A DNA stretch of 64,000 nucleotides from Nocardioides luti (GTDB taxonomy: Bacteria; Actinomycetota; Actinomycetes; Propionibacteriales; Nocardioidaceae). The notes under the pieces are model-generated. The model was not told where the DNA came from, did no database searches, and was given only the letters and a program-made list of their open reading frames with translations. Location of the stretch: assembly GCF_014212315.1 (NCBI RefSeq), contig NZ_JACKXE010000001.1:2170001-2234000 (forward strand), in the 5' to 3' direction. Within the stretch, counting starts at the first letter, position 1. Every line of letters starts with the position of its first letter. Below, piece after piece: positions 25,727 through 34,758 of the stretch. Both the position numbers and the translations under genes were made by a program.

Positions 25727-27298
25727 GTGACCTCCTGGACCCGGCGCGGGCTGCTGGCCGCCGGCGCGGCCGCGGCGCTGTCCGCGTGCTCCGGCGACCC
25801 GTCGGGGCAGGCTGCCAGCGGCGGCGGCCGGCTGACCGGCGCGACCGGCACGACCGGCAGCCCGAGCCCGTCGGCCGCGGGTCGCCCGGCCTGGGGCCGG
25901 CTCGCGCGGCACGTGGACGGCACGCTGAGCCTGCGGCGCGACGGGTCGTACGACACCGTCCGCTTGACGGAGAACCCCCGCTTCGACGGTGCCCGCCCGC
26001 TGGCCGTGCTCACCGTGGCCTCGGCCGCGGACGTCGCCACCGCGATCCGCTTCGCGCAGGACGCCGGGGTGCCGGTGGCGATCCGGTCGGGCGGGCACAG
26101 CTACCCCGGCTGGTCGGCCGGGGGTGGCCGGGCCGTCGGGCTCCCCCGCGCGCTGGTGCTCGACTGCCGGGCGCTCGACGGCGTCCGGCTCCGCAGCGAC
26201 GGCACCGCCAGGATCGGGGCGGGGGCGGCCCTGGCACCGGTCTACGACACGCTCGGCCGCCGCGGGCGGGCCCTCGCCGGCGGCTCCTGCGCGACCGTCG
26301 GGATCGCCGGCCTGACCCTCGGAGGCGGCGTGGGGGTGCTGACCCGGGCCATGGGACTCAGCTGCGACATCGTGACCGGCCTCGAGGTCGTGACGGCCGA
26401 CGGCACGGTGCGCCGGGTCTCCGCGGACGACGAGCCCGACCTGTTCTGGGCGCTGCGCGGGGGCGGCGGCGGGCACGTCGGCGTCGTCACGTCGTTCGAC
26501 GTCGCCTCCCGTGCCGCCCCGACCCTGCAGACCGTCTACCTCCAGTGGCCCGTCTCCGCCGCACCCGAGGTGATCACCGCGTGGCAGTCGTGGGCACCGG
26601 ACGCGGATCCCCGCCTGTGGTCGACGCTCAAGGCGCTGGGCGGGCGCAAGCACCCCGACGGCCCGGTCCTGCTGCTGTCGGGCACCTGGACGGGGCCGGC
26701 GTCCCGCTTCGACCACCAGCTCGCGGGGCTGCTCGACCACGTGCCGACGCCGAGCGTCAGGTCGACGCACCGTCGCGACTACCGCTCCGCGATGCTGGCG
26801 TACGCCGGGTGCTCGGACGTGCCGGTCGCGCAGTGCACCACGGGGCCCGGCGGGGCGCTGCAGCGCGAGGCGTTCGGCGCGACGTCCCACGTGGCGTACG
26901 ACCCGCTGAGCAGCGCCGGGATCGACGACCTGCTCGGTCGGGTCGAGGCTGCCCAGACGTCCGGGCTGCTCGAGGCTGGCCTGTCGATGGACGCCCTCGG
27001 GGGTCACGTCCGCGACCTGGGCCCGCAGGACACGGCGTTCGTGCACCGCGAGGCGCTCGCGACGGTGCAGTACACCGCGACGTACACCTCCGGCGGCCCC
27101 GCCGCCGCCGATTCCTACGTGCGCGGCTTCCGGGCCGCGATGCGACCCCACTGGGGCGACCACGCCTACGTGAACTACGCGGACCCGACCATCCACGGCT
27201 ACCGCCGGGCCTACTTCGGCGCCAACGCGCCGCGGCTCGCCGAGGTCCGGGAGGCCTACGACCCGGACGGCTTCTTCACCCAGCCCCAGCCGTGGTGA
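25727..27298 (+). CDS. Secreted FAD-linked oxidoreductase, berberine-bridge-enzyme type
   Basis: 523-residue flavoenzyme with an N-terminal twin-arginine lipoprotein signal (TRRGLLAAGAAAALSACS), so it is probably exported folded with FAD and lipid-anchored. The PP-loop region RSGGHSYPGW supplies the His, and GGSCATVGIAGLTLGGGVG the Cys, that bind FAD bicovalently in this family. The C-terminal BBE motif is YFGANAPRLAEVREAYDPDGFF. Known relatives oxidise sugars or secondary metabolites; the substrate here is unknown. GTG 25727 was chosen because it gives the Tat signal; CATGAT lies six bases upstream. Confidence 0.9.
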   Translation: MTSWTRRGLLAAGAAAALSACSGDPSGQAASGGGRLTGATGTTGSPSPSAAGRPAWGRLARHVDGTLSLRRDGSYDTVRLTENPRFDGARPLAVLTVASAADVATAIRFAQDAGVPVAIRSGGHSYPGWSAGGGRAVGLPRALVLDCRALDGVRLRSDGTARIGAGAALAPVYDTLGRRGRALAGGSCATVGIAGLTLGGGVGVLTRAMGLSCDIVTGLEVVTADGTVRRVSADDEPDLFWALRGGGGGHVGVVTSFDVASRAAPTLQTVYLQWPVSAAPEVITAWQSWAPDADPRLWSTLKALGGRKHPDGPVLLLSGTWTGPASRFDHQLAGLLDHVPTPSVRSTHRRDYRSAMLAYAGCSDVPVAQCTTGPGGALQREAFGATSHVAYDPLSSAGIDDLLGRVEAAQTSGLLEAGLSMDALGGHVRDLGPQDTAFVHREALATVQYTATYTSGGPAAADSYVRGFRAAMRPHWGDHAYVNYADPTIHGYRRAYFGANAPRLAEVREAYDPDGFFTQPQPW

Positions 27299-27311
27299 CG
27301 CACCGACGCGG

Positions 27312-27704
27312 CTAGGCGCTGCCGGCCAGCTCGGCGGCCATCGCCTCGATGAGGGCGCCGAGCCCCTTGAGCGGGCGGACCATCACGGTGAACGACGTCA
27401 GCCGGCCGTCGGCGCCCCAGCGCAGCATGTCGACGCCGTGCACGCTCCGGCCCGCGACCACGGCCTCGAACTCCAGCACGGCCGAGCCGTCGGCGTACCA
27501 CTCGTCGAGGTAGGTCAGGGTCGGGCCGAGAACGACCATGGCGGCCGAGAGGTACGCCGTGGTGAGGGCCTTGCCCTCCTGCGGGGTGTGCACCGCGGGC
27601 GAGCGGAAGACGCAGTCGTCCGCGATCAGGTCGGCCAGGCCGGCGGGGTCGCGCGACGCGGCCACGCGGTGCCAGGCGGCGACGGTCTCGGGTCGGGAGG
27701 TCAT
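27312..27704 (-). CDS. SnoaL/NTF2-like small protein
   Basis: 130-residue alpha+beta cone fold, inferred from the opening helix and the ADDCVFRSPAV and TYLDEWYADGSAVLEFEAVV segments. Members serve as polyketide cyclases, isomerases or unknown binding proteins, so no function can be assigned. The ATG overlaps the sirtuin stop as ATGA; it is the last gene of the menB-DUF4333-cobB operon and convergent with the flavoenzyme gene 13 bases away. Confidence 0.75.
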   Translation of the reverse strand: MTSRPETVAAWHRVAASRDPAGLADLIADDCVFRSPAVHTPQEGKALTTAYLSAAMVVLGPTLTYLDEWYADGSAVLEFEAVVAGRSVHGVDMLRWGADGRLTSFTVMVRPLKGLGALIEAMAAELAGSA

Positions 27705-28423
27705 GGTCGTGAGTCTCCCCCGAGCGAGGCCAGCAGCTCGTCCACCCACGCGGGGACCAGGTCGCCGGCGCGGCCGTGGCGGCACTCGTCGAAGAGGTGG
27801 CTGCCGTCGCTGGGGACCAGGTTGAGCTCGAGGGTGCGGGCGCCGTACCCCGCGGCGTACTGCACGAAGCCGGCCGCCGGGTAGACCGCGCCGGACGTGC
27901 CGACCGAGACGAACAGGTCGGCCTCCGCGAGGGCGTCCTGGATCTCGTCCATGCCGTAGGGGATCTCGCCGAACCACACGACGTCCGGGCGCAGCTCGGT
28001 GACCCCGCAGGACGGGCACGGCGGGAAGTCGCCGAGGTCGCCGGTCCACGGCGTCCGGCCGCCGCAGCCGCGGCACAGCGCCGAGCGCAGCTCGCCGTGC
28101 ATGTGGTGCACGCGGGTCGAGCCGCCGCGCTCGTGCAGGTCGTCGATGTTCTGGGTGACCAGCAGCAGGCCGTCGCCGAGCGCGGCCTCGAGCCGGGCCA
28201 GCGCGGTGTGCGCGGGGTTCGGCGCGACCGCGTCCAGGGCGGCCCGGCGGGCGTCGTAGAAGCGGTGCACCGCCGCCGGCGACGCCTCGTAGGCCTCGGG
28301 CGTCGCGACGTCCTCGACCCGGTGGCCCTCCCAGAGGCCGTCGGCGTCGCGGAACGTCGGCACCCCGCTCTCGGCGGAGATGCCGGCGCCGGTCAGCACG
28401 ACGACCTTCAGGGGAGCCTTCAA
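27701..28423 (-). CDS. cobB: NAD-dependent protein deacylase, class III sirtuin
   Basis: 240-residue sirtuin. GAGISAESG (12-20), TQNIDDLH (90-97), catalytic His109 and zinc cysteines 117, 120, 136 and 139 are all present. Tyr56 and Arg59 (FYDARR) are the pair that recognises succinyl- and malonyl-lysine in class III enzymes such as SIRT5, so desuccinylase activity is likely in addition to deacetylation. The start is TTG 28423, which lacks a clear ribosome site and is the least certain part of the call. It follows the DUF4333 gene by seven bases. Confidence 0.9.
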   Translation of the reverse strand: MKAPLKVVVLTGAGISAESGVPTFRDADGLWEGHRVEDVATPEAYEASPAAVHRFYDARRAALDAVAPNPAHTALARLEAALGDGLLLVTQNIDDLHERGGSTRVHHMHGELRSALCRGCGGRTPWTGDLGDFPPCPSCGVTELRPDVVWFGEIPYGMDEIQDALAEADLFVSVGTSGAVYPAAGFVQYAAGYGARTLELNLVPSDGSHLFDECRHGRAGDLVPAWVDELLASLGGDSRP

Positions 28424-28430
28424 GGGCGGG

Positions 28431-28946
28431 TCAGGCCGTCTTGTAGTTGAAGTTCACGAGCAGGCCGTCGACGGAGGTGACCGTGACGTTCAGCGTGCCG
28501 TCGCCGTCGGCCGGCGACGCGGTGCACGTGGTCGTCTCGTCGAGGACGCCGAGCAGCTCGTCCTCGCACTCGACGGTGTCGACCGTGTAGCCCTGGTCCA
28601 GGAGACCCTGCTCCAGGGTCTCGGCGACCGTGTCCGCCGGCACGAAGGGCGTGGTCTTGAAGTTGACGTCGCCGTCCGCGACCTTGGTGACCGAGACGCG
28701 GACGTCGGCCTCCTGGTCGCCGACCGTCATGTGGCAGTCCTGCGTCGCGTCGGTCTTGGCGGCCAGGGCGCCGGCGCAGTCCGCGGAGACCTCGGCCTCG
28801 GGGTCGTCCGGCGTGAAGGTGCTCGCGAGCTGCTTCTCGAGCGAGGCCTTGCTGACGCTGTTGCTGCCGGTGGACACCTCGGCGTTGCAGCCAGCGAGGA
28901 CCGGAGCCGCGAGCAGGAGGGTCGCGAGGACGGCGTACTTCTTCAT
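28431..28946 (-). CDS. DUF4333 lipoprotein with two tandem domains
   Basis: 171-residue exported lipoprotein: signal peptide MKKYAVLATLLLAAPVLAGC with lipobox LAGC. The mature part has two similar halves, each with a cysteine pair (CAGALAAKTDATQDC and CEDELLGVLDETTTC) and ending in the same kind of beta strand (DVNFKTT, LVNFNYK), matching a duplicated DUF4333 domain. Function unknown. Behind GAGGAG, ten bases after menB. Confidence 0.85.
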   Translation of the reverse strand: MKKYAVLATLLLAAPVLAGCNAEVSTGSNSVSKASLEKQLASTFTPDDPEAEVSADCAGALAAKTDATQDCHMTVGDQEADVRVSVTKVADGDVNFKTTPFVPADTVAETLEQGLLDQGYTVDTVECEDELLGVLDETTTCTASPADGDGTLNVTVTSVDGLLVNFNYKTA

Positions 28947-28956
28947 GCGGGGCTCC

Positions 28957-29892
28957 TCAGTAGTACCAGGGGAAGGGCGACCAGTCGGGCTCGCGCTTCT
29001 CCAGGAACTGGTCGCGACCCTCGGCTGCCTCGTCCGTCATGTAGGCGAGACGGGTGGTCTCGCCGGCGAACAGCTGCTGGCCGACGAGTCCGTCGTCGAT
29101 CAGGTTGAACGAATACTTCAGCATCCGCTGCGCCGTCGGGGACTTTCCGTTGATCTTGCGGCCCCAGTCCAGCGCCACCCGCTCGAGCTCGGCGTGCGGC
29201 ACCACGCGGTTGACCATGCCCATCCGGAAGGCGTCCTCGGCGTCGTACTCGTCACCGAGGAAGAAGATCTCGCGGGCGAACTTCTGGCCGACCTGGCGGG
29301 CGAGGTACGCCGACCCGAACCCGCCGTCGAAGGACCCGACGTCCGCGTCGGTCTGCTTGAAGCGCGCGTGCTCGGCGCTGGCGAGGGTCAGGTCGCTGAC
29401 GACGTGCAGGCTGTGCCCGCCGCCGGCGGCCCAGCCGGGCACGACGGCGATCACGATCTTGGGCATGAAGCGGATCAGCCGCTGGCACTCGAGGATGTGC
29501 AGCCGGCCGAGCTTCGCCTTGTCGATCGGGTTCGGCGCGGCGCCGGCGTCGACGTGCCCGTCGGTCTCGTACTGGTAGCCCGCGCGGCCGCGGATCCGCT
29601 GGTCGCCGCCGGTGCAGAAGGCCCACTTGCCGTTCTTGTCGCTCGGGCCGTTGCCGGTGAGCAGGACGCAGCCGACGTCGCTGGAGATCCGGGCGTGCTC
29701 GAGGACGCGCAGCAGCTCGTCCACGGTGTGCGGGCGGAAGGCGTTGAGGATGTCGGGTCGGTCGAAGGCGATCCGGACGGTGCCGTGCTCGCGGGCGCGG
29801 TGGTAGGTCAGGTCGGTCAGGTCCTCGAAGCCGGGGACGTCGTCCCACGCCTCCGCGTCGAAGATCTCGGAGACTCCCTCGATGGCACTCAT
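28957..29892 (-). CDS. menB: 1,4-dihydroxy-2-naphthoyl-CoA synthase
   Basis: 311-residue crotonase-fold enzyme closing the second ring of menaquinone precursors from o-succinylbenzoyl-CoA. Diagnostic segments are FCTGGDQRIRGRAGY, GWAAGGGHSLHVVSDLTLAS and VGSFDGGFGSAYLARQVGQK, the last specific to MenB. The ATG at 29892 has TACCTT seven bases upstream (probable leaderless start). Other men genes are not in the window. It heads an apparent operon with a DUF4333 lipoprotein, a sirtuin and a SnoaL-like protein. Confidence 0.94.
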   Translation of the reverse strand: MSAIEGVSEIFDAEAWDDVPGFEDLTDLTYHRAREHGTVRIAFDRPDILNAFRPHTVDELLRVLEHARISSDVGCVLLTGNGPSDKNGKWAFCTGGDQRIRGRAGYQYETDGHVDAGAAPNPIDKAKLGRLHILECQRLIRFMPKIVIAVVPGWAAGGGHSLHVVSDLTLASAEHARFKQTDADVGSFDGGFGSAYLARQVGQKFAREIFFLGDEYDAEDAFRMGMVNRVVPHAELERVALDWGRKINGKSPTAQRMLKYSFNLIDDGLVGQQLFAGETTRLAYMTDEAAEGRDQFLEKREPDWSPFPWYY

Positions 29893-29974
29893 GGCGCCCA
29901 AGGTAGTGGTCGCGACGGGCCCGGCCCGCCAGGGGCACTGGAATCCCGCCGGGCCCCGTGGTGTTCTGGGGGGC

Positions 29975-30409
29975 ATGGCACTCCAAGGAACCTACGTCCC
30001 CAGCAAGACCCAGTGGGTCCGCGACAACGTGGCCGAGTACGAAGCGACCGACGGCGAGCAGGGCTACGAGCTCAACGGCTACCCGGTCGTCGTCATCACC
30101 TCGGTGGGCGCGAAGTCGGGCAACCTGCGCAAGAACCCCGTGATGCGCGTCGAGCGCGACGGCGCCTACGTCGCGATCGCCTCCAAGGGCGGCGCCGACG
30201 AGCACCCCGAGTGGTTCCACAACTTCGTGGCGAACCCCGAGGTCGACCTCCAGGACAAGGCCGAGAAGCACACCTACCGCGCCCGGCGCGTCGAGGGCGA
30301 GGAGCGCGCGGAGTGGTGGGAGTACGCCGTCGCCACGTGGCCGACGTACGGCGAGTACCAGAAGAAGACCGAGCGCGAGATCCCCGTGTTCGTGCTCGAG
30401 CGCGTCTGA
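29975..30409 (+). CDS. Deazaflavin (F420)-dependent nitroreductase-family protein
   Basis: 144-residue split-barrel protein of the DDN family, which uses reduced coenzyme F420 in mycobacteria and relatives. Visible family features are PVVVITSVGAKSGNLRKNPVMRVE and GGADEHPEWFHNFVANPEVDLQ. The start at ATG 29975 gives the standard length. Natural substrates of the family include menaquinone-like quinones, and it is divergent from menB across 82 bases, which may be meaningful or chance. Confidence 0.9.
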   Translation: MALQGTYVPSKTQWVRDNVAEYEATDGEQGYELNGYPVVVITSVGAKSGNLRKNPVMRVERDGAYVAIASKGGADEHPEWFHNFVANPEVDLQDKAEKHTYRARRVEGEERAEWWEYAVATWPTYGEYQKKTEREIPVFVLERV

Positions 30410-30465
30410 GCGCCCGGTCCGCCGGATCGACCACGGAAAGTAAAGAACTGTGACACCTTCCGGGC

Positions 30466-30897
30466 ATGATCACTCCCCGCCGTCAGCTGTCCACGCTCGC
30501 CCTCGCGACCGCCGCCCTCGCCGTCACCTTCTCCAGCGTCGCCGCCCCGGCGGACGCCGCCGGCCGTCACTTCGGTGACGTCGCGACGTACTACAAGGCG
30601 ACGATCCAGTCGTGCAAGACCTCGATCGAGGACGGCACCAAGTGGCGCATCTTCATGCGCCTCGACAACACGGCCAACCGCCCGGCCCTCAAGCGCTCGG
30701 GCTCGGTCATCGTGGTCAAGAACGGTGAGACCACCGACCGTCGCATCGACACGCCGTACATCCCGGGCCGCAAGGTCTCGAAGGTGAAGTCGATCGACGT
30801 GAAGAAGGGCGACGCCTGGTCGCTCGCCATGGGCGTCGGGGCGGGCCAGATGGGTGATGGCGGCCCCGTCGACTTCAGCGACCTGCGCCACTGCTGA
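30466..30897 (+). CDS. Small secreted protein of unknown function
   Basis: 143 residues. A clear Sec signal peptide (positive MITPRRQ, hydrophobic LALATAALAVTFSSVA, cleavage near APADAA) precedes a basic, beta-rich mature domain of about 112 residues with Cys near the start (QSCKTS) and as the last residue (RHC), possibly disulfide-linked. No family recognised. It stands alone and ends in a strong terminator hairpin. Confidence 0.75.
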   Translation: MITPRRQLSTLALATAALAVTFSSVAAPADAAGRHFGDVATYYKATIQSCKTSIEDGTKWRIFMRLDNTANRPALKRSGSVIVVKNGETTDRRIDTPYIPGRKVSKVKSIDVKKGDAWSLAMGVGAGQMGDGGPVDFSDLRHC

Positions 30898-30913
30898 GAC
30901 ACGACCGGCCCGC

Positions 30914-30950
30914 ATGACCGGAGCCGGGCTGCGACGCCGGCTCCGGTCAT
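30914..30950 (+). terminator. Rho-independent-like terminator after the small secreted protein
   Basis: ATGACCGGAGCCGG (30914-30927) pairs perfectly with CCGGCTCCGGTCAT (30937-30950) around a 9-base loop. It starts 17 bases after the stop codon. No U-tract, as is common in high-GC actinobacteria. Confidence 0.75.
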
Positions 30951-30987
30951 CGGCGAGACCTCACGCGAGCTCGCTCGTTGGTCCTGC

Positions 30988-32493
30988 ATGCGACGACCGT
31001 CACTGCTCCCGTCCGTGCTGACCTCCGGCCTGCTCGCCGCCCTCGTCCTGGCGGGCGGACCGGCCTCGGCCGGGCCCGACCCGTCGAGCCCGGAGTACAC
31101 CGCTCGCGACACGCAGAACATCGCCGACGCCTACGGGCGCGTGACCGAGGGTCAGCTGCAGAACCCGGCGTACCTCCCGGCGCTGGTGCAGGCGTCGACG
31201 CAGCGCCACGTCGACCAGCTGCTCGCACAGGCGGCCGCGCCGAACCGGCCGGCGATCACGCCGGGCAACCTCTTCCCGGGGTGGAACGTCGGCAACCCGC
31301 TGCGGGCCGGCTGGGACGGCACCCGCGGACTGTCGCGGAAGGTCGCCTTCACGAACAGGTACGGCGCGCTCCTGCGCGGGCACGTCTACCGCCCGAAGCC
31401 CGGCGCCCGCGATCCCTACACCGGCCGGAAGCTGACCGGGCCGTTCCCCGGCGTGGTGCTGACCGAGGGCTCGGTGCAGGGCTCGGAGGGCATGTACGAG
31501 TGGCTCGCGCAGGACCTCGCCGAGCGCGGGTACGTCGTGCTGACCTACGACGTCCAGGGCCAGGGGACCAGCGAGACGCTGCCCCACCAGGACGGGCCGG
31601 TCGACACGAACGCGCTGCCGTTCTGCAACCCCTTCGCCGCCCCCGAGGACGGCGAGTCGTCCGGCTGCCCCGGCGTGCCCTCGCAGCAGCTGTCCAACTT
31701 CGTGGTCGGCACCCGCAACGCCCTGTCGTTCTTCACCTCGACCCCGGACCAGCACTACCGCAACCCCGGTGCGGGCGACACGGCCGTGTCGGCGTACAAC
31801 CCGTTCTGGCGGCAGTTCGACCGCTCCCCCGACCCGCACCCCGCGACGCCGGGCCGCACCAGCCGGATCGCGATCATCGGCCACTCGATGGGCGCGGCGG
31901 CGGTGTCGAAGGTGCAGGGCACCGACGACCGCGTCGCCGCCGTCGTGGCGCTCGACAAGCTCACCGGCCCGGGCTCGGACGGCCCGCTCGACGGGTCCGG
32001 CAACACGCCGGTCGTGCCGGCCCTCGCGGTGCAGTCGGAGTACGGCTTCACCGTGTCGCCGTGGTACCTCAGCGGCGGCTCCTCGCTCAACCCCACCCCC
32101 TCGCCGGAGGGTCCGGACCCGATGCGCGAGCGCCGGACCGGGTACGACGCGTGGCGCGCCGCCGGCGTCGACTCGATGCTCGTGGTGCCGCGGGCCTCGA
32201 CCCACCTGGAGTACACCGACATCCCGCTCGTGCTGCCCGCCAGCCGCTACGGCCAGGACCTCACCAGCGTCTACGTCCAGCGCTGGCTGGACCGCTACCT
32301 CAAGCACCGCGACAACACCGACAGCCTGCTGGGGCGCTCGTTCCGCTACCTCGAGCCGACCGGCGACGGCCAGTGGTCGCCGGTGCGGCTGCACCGCGAC
32401 CGGCTGCTGAGCTTCTACTACTGCTCCGCCTACGGGCTCGCGACCGACGGCGGCACCCGCGCGAGCGGGGACGTCACCGACGTCGGCTGCTGA
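30988..32493 (+). CDS. Secreted alpha/beta hydrolase
   Basis: 501-residue exported enzyme: signal peptide MRRPSLLPSVLTSGLLAALVLAGGPASA, then an N-terminal helical region and an alpha/beta-hydrolase core with nucleophile Ser300 in GHSMG, and strand-loop segments VVLTEGSVQGSEGMYEW and YVVLTYDVQGQG. A late His in STHLEYTD may complete the triad. The substrate is unknown; esterase or lipase-like activity is expected from the fold. Four or more cysteines suggest disulfides. Confidence 0.82.
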   Translation: MRRPSLLPSVLTSGLLAALVLAGGPASAGPDPSSPEYTARDTQNIADAYGRVTEGQLQNPAYLPALVQASTQRHVDQLLAQAAAPNRPAITPGNLFPGWNVGNPLRAGWDGTRGLSRKVAFTNRYGALLRGHVYRPKPGARDPYTGRKLTGPFPGVVLTEGSVQGSEGMYEWLAQDLAERGYVVLTYDVQGQGTSETLPHQDGPVDTNALPFCNPFAAPEDGESSGCPGVPSQQLSNFVVGTRNALSFFTSTPDQHYRNPGAGDTAVSAYNPFWRQFDRSPDPHPATPGRTSRIAIIGHSMGAAAVSKVQGTDDRVAAVVALDKLTGPGSDGPLDGSGNTPVVPALAVQSEYGFTVSPWYLSGGSSLNPTPSPEGPDPMRERRTGYDAWRAAGVDSMLVVPRASTHLEYTDIPLVLPASRYGQDLTSVYVQRWLDRYLKHRDNTDSLLGRSFRYLEPTGDGQWSPVRLHRDRLLSFYYCSAYGLATDGGTRASGDVTDVGC

Positions 32494-32560
32494 CCAGACC
32501 GCCCGCACGATCGGGGGTGAAGTCCCCCGCCGCACGCCGCGGCGGCGGCAGGATGACCGC

Positions 32561-33871
32561 GTGACCGTCCCGCCGGCTGCCGGCGTACGCCGCTCGGCGC
32601 TGGCCGAGCCCCTCGTCGATCCCTCGACACGGTGGGTGGCGGCGCTGACGCTGGCCAGCATCGGGCTGTGGGCCGGCTTCTTCGGGCCGATCCAGGTGCT
32701 GCTCGCGCAGCAGGCCGAGGCGATCTCCGCGACCGACAAGAAGGAGATCCTCTCGGTCGTGCTGGGCCTCGGTGCCCTCACCTCGGTTGTCTGCAACCCG
32801 CTCTTCGGCGCCTTCTCGGACCGCACCACGCTGGTCCGCGGCCGCCGCCTGCCGTGGATCGCCGGCGGCGCGCTCGGCGGCGCACTCTCGCTGCTGGTGC
32901 TCGCCTCGGCGGACGGCGTGGTCGTGATGGCGATCGGCTGGTGCGGCGTGCAGGCGACCCTCAACGCGATGCTCGCCGCGGTCACCGCCACCATCCCCGA
33001 CCAGGTGCCCGTCGGATCGCGCGGCCGGGTCGGCGGCATCCTCGCGATCGCCCAGACCCTCGGCGTGGTCGGCGGCACCGGCATCGCGTCGGCCAGCGGC
33101 AGCATCGCGCTCGGGTACGCCGTCACGGCGCTCGTCCTGGTGCTGAGCGCCGTGCCGTACTGCCTCGGGTCGCAGGACGTGCCGCTTGCCGCCGACGAGC
33201 GGCCGGGGCCCTTCGCGTGGGGTCCGTTCGTCCGGTCGTTCTGGGTCTCGCCCTCGGCGTACCCCGACTTCGCCTGGGCCTGGCTGACCCGCTTCCTGGT
33301 CAACCTCGGCAACGCGCTCGGTCTGCTCTACCTCCTGTACTACCTGCAGGACGTGGTCGGGGTGTCGAAGGACGACGCGCCCGGCCGGGTGTTCGTGCTG
33401 ACCGCGATCTACGCCGCCACGCTGGTGCTGACCACCGTCGTCTTCGGGATCTGGAGCGACCGCACCGGCCGGCGCAAGGTGTTCGTGATCTGGTCCGGCG
33501 TGGTCGCTGCCCTGGCCGCGCTGCTGCTCGCGGTCGGGCAGACCTGGGCGACCGCCGTGGTCGCGGCCGCGGTGATGGGGTGCGGGTTCGGGATCTACAC
33601 CTCCGTCGACTTCGCGCTCATCACCCAGGTGCTGCCCGGGGCCGTCGACCGCGCCAAGGACCTCGGCGTCATCAACATCGCCAACGCGCTGCCCCAGGTG
33701 GTCGCCTCCTTCGTCGCGACCCTCGTCCTGCAGGCCGTCGAGGCGGCCGGCGGCTCCGTCGAGACGGGAGGCGACGGGTTCTCGACCGGCTACTGCCTGC
33801 TCTACCTGACCGCCTTCGCCGTCGCCCTGCTCGGCTCGGTCTTCGTCACCCGGATCCGGTCGGTGCCCTGA
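32561..33871 (+). CDS. MFS transporter, sugar/cation-symporter-like
   Basis: 436-residue, twelve-helix permease. SDRTTLVRGRRLPWI after helix 2 and SDRTGRRKVFVIWSG after helix 8 are the two motif A copies. The PFGPIQ-like FFGPIQVLLAQQ of helix 1 resembles glycoside- or sucrose-type MFS carriers. Substrate unknown. GTG 32561 has CAGGAT six bases upstream and no Shine-Dalgarno sequence. Its stop is followed within 10 bases by the second 32-base-period repeat array. Confidence 0.85.
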   Translation: MTVPPAAGVRRSALAEPLVDPSTRWVAALTLASIGLWAGFFGPIQVLLAQQAEAISATDKKEILSVVLGLGALTSVVCNPLFGAFSDRTTLVRGRRLPWIAGGALGGALSLLVLASADGVVVMAIGWCGVQATLNAMLAAVTATIPDQVPVGSRGRVGGILAIAQTLGVVGGTGIASASGSIALGYAVTALVLVLSAVPYCLGSQDVPLAADERPGPFAWGPFVRSFWVSPSAYPDFAWAWLTRFLVNLGNALGLLYLLYYLQDVVGVSKDDAPGRVFVLTAIYAATLVLTTVVFGIWSDRTGRRKVFVIWSGVVAALAALLLAVGQTWATAVVAAAVMGCGFGIYTSVDFALITQVLPGAVDRAKDLGVINIANALPQVVASFVATLVLQAVEAAGGSVETGGDGFSTGYCLLYLTAFAVALLGSVFVTRIRSVP

Positions 33872-33880
33872 CCCTCCTGC

Positions 33881-34054
33881 CGAGTCGGCGCATCTGCAGA
33901 CGCCGAGGGGGTCGAGTCGGCGCTACTGCAGGGAAAAGTTGCTGGTCGGCGCACTGACGGGCAGAAGTTTCTGCAGATGCGCCGACTCGGCGATGCTCCG
34001 GCCTGCAGATGCGCCGACTCGGCGATGCTCCGGCCTGCAGATGCGCCGACTCGG
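33881..34054. repeat. 32-base-period repeat array, locus 2 (between convergent genes)
   Basis: On the plus side: one intact direct copy at 33881 and a variant at 33913 (CGAGTCGGCGCTACTGCAG), 32 bases apart, then decayed sequence (about 33944-33964). On the minus side: three inverted copies (CTGCAGATGCGCCGACTCGG) at 33971, 34003 and 34035, again 32 apart. The array starts 10 bases after the MFS stop and ends 4 bases before the ACT-protein stop. Confidence 0.92.
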
Positions 34055-34058
34055 CGGG

Positions 34059-34673
34059 TCAGCCGGCGCGCGAGATCGACATGGCGAGCGCGGCCAGGTG
34101 GCCGAGGCGGGCCAGCTCGCTGTCGAGGAACTCCGGACCGCCGCGGCGGCCGATCACGACGGTCTCGTGCTTGTTGAGGCGGGCGCCGCAGTGGACGTTG
34201 TCGTCGCCGGTCTCGAGGCGGGCGGCCTTGCCGCCGCCGAGGCGGGGGAAGGCGAGCTCCTCGGGGGCCGCGTCGGTGGCGTGCACGACGCCGCCGGTGT
34301 CGTGGACGCGGGCCGCCCAGTCGGCGCGGAAGGTGATCGGCAGCAGGTCGACGAGGCGGTCGAGCGCGCCCTCGGGGTCGGCCGTCAGCTCCTCGACGGC
34401 CTCGAGGTCGAGGAAGAGGTTGCCGCCGGCGGCGTACCTGCTGATCCAGACGACCCGGACGCCGTCGAGCGCGTTGCAGGCGGACACGATCGAGTCGGGC
34501 ATGGTGCCGGGCGCGACCTCGAGCAGGACGTCGTCGACCGCGACGTGGTCGTCGTGACGCTTCTCGACGATCTCGATCGCCTCGATGTCGCCGCCGGACT
34601 CACCGATCGCGCTCGCGACGCGGCCCAGCGAACCGGGTACGTCGGGCAGCTCGACGCGCAGCAGGAAGGGCAT
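34059..34673 (-). CDS. ACT-domain protein
   Basis: 204 residues. An N-terminal ACT domain (LLRVELPDVPGSLGRVASAIGESGGDIEAIEI, about 4-35) typical of amino-acid-sensing regulation is followed by a second, less recognisable ACT-like region and a C-terminal segment with LNKHETVVIGRRGGPEFLDSELARLGHLA. No catalytic domain. Regulatory role inferred; ligand unknown. Downstream of recBCD on the same strand with an 85-base gap. Confidence 0.78.
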   Translation of the reverse strand: MPFLLRVELPDVPGSLGRVASAIGESGGDIEAIEIVEKRHDDHVAVDDVLLEVAPGTMPDSIVSACNALDGVRVVWISRYAAGGNLFLDLEAVEELTADPEGALDRLVDLLPITFRADWAARVHDTGGVVHATDAAPEELAFPRLGGGKAARLETGDDNVHCGARLNKHETVVIGRRGGPEFLDSELARLGHLAALAMSISRAG

Positions 34674-34758
34674 GGGTGACTCCAGTCGTCTCGTCCTCGA
34701 CCCTAACGGCCGCGCGTTGCGGCGACGTTTCCGTGGTCAGGGTGTGGTCAGCGCCCGG

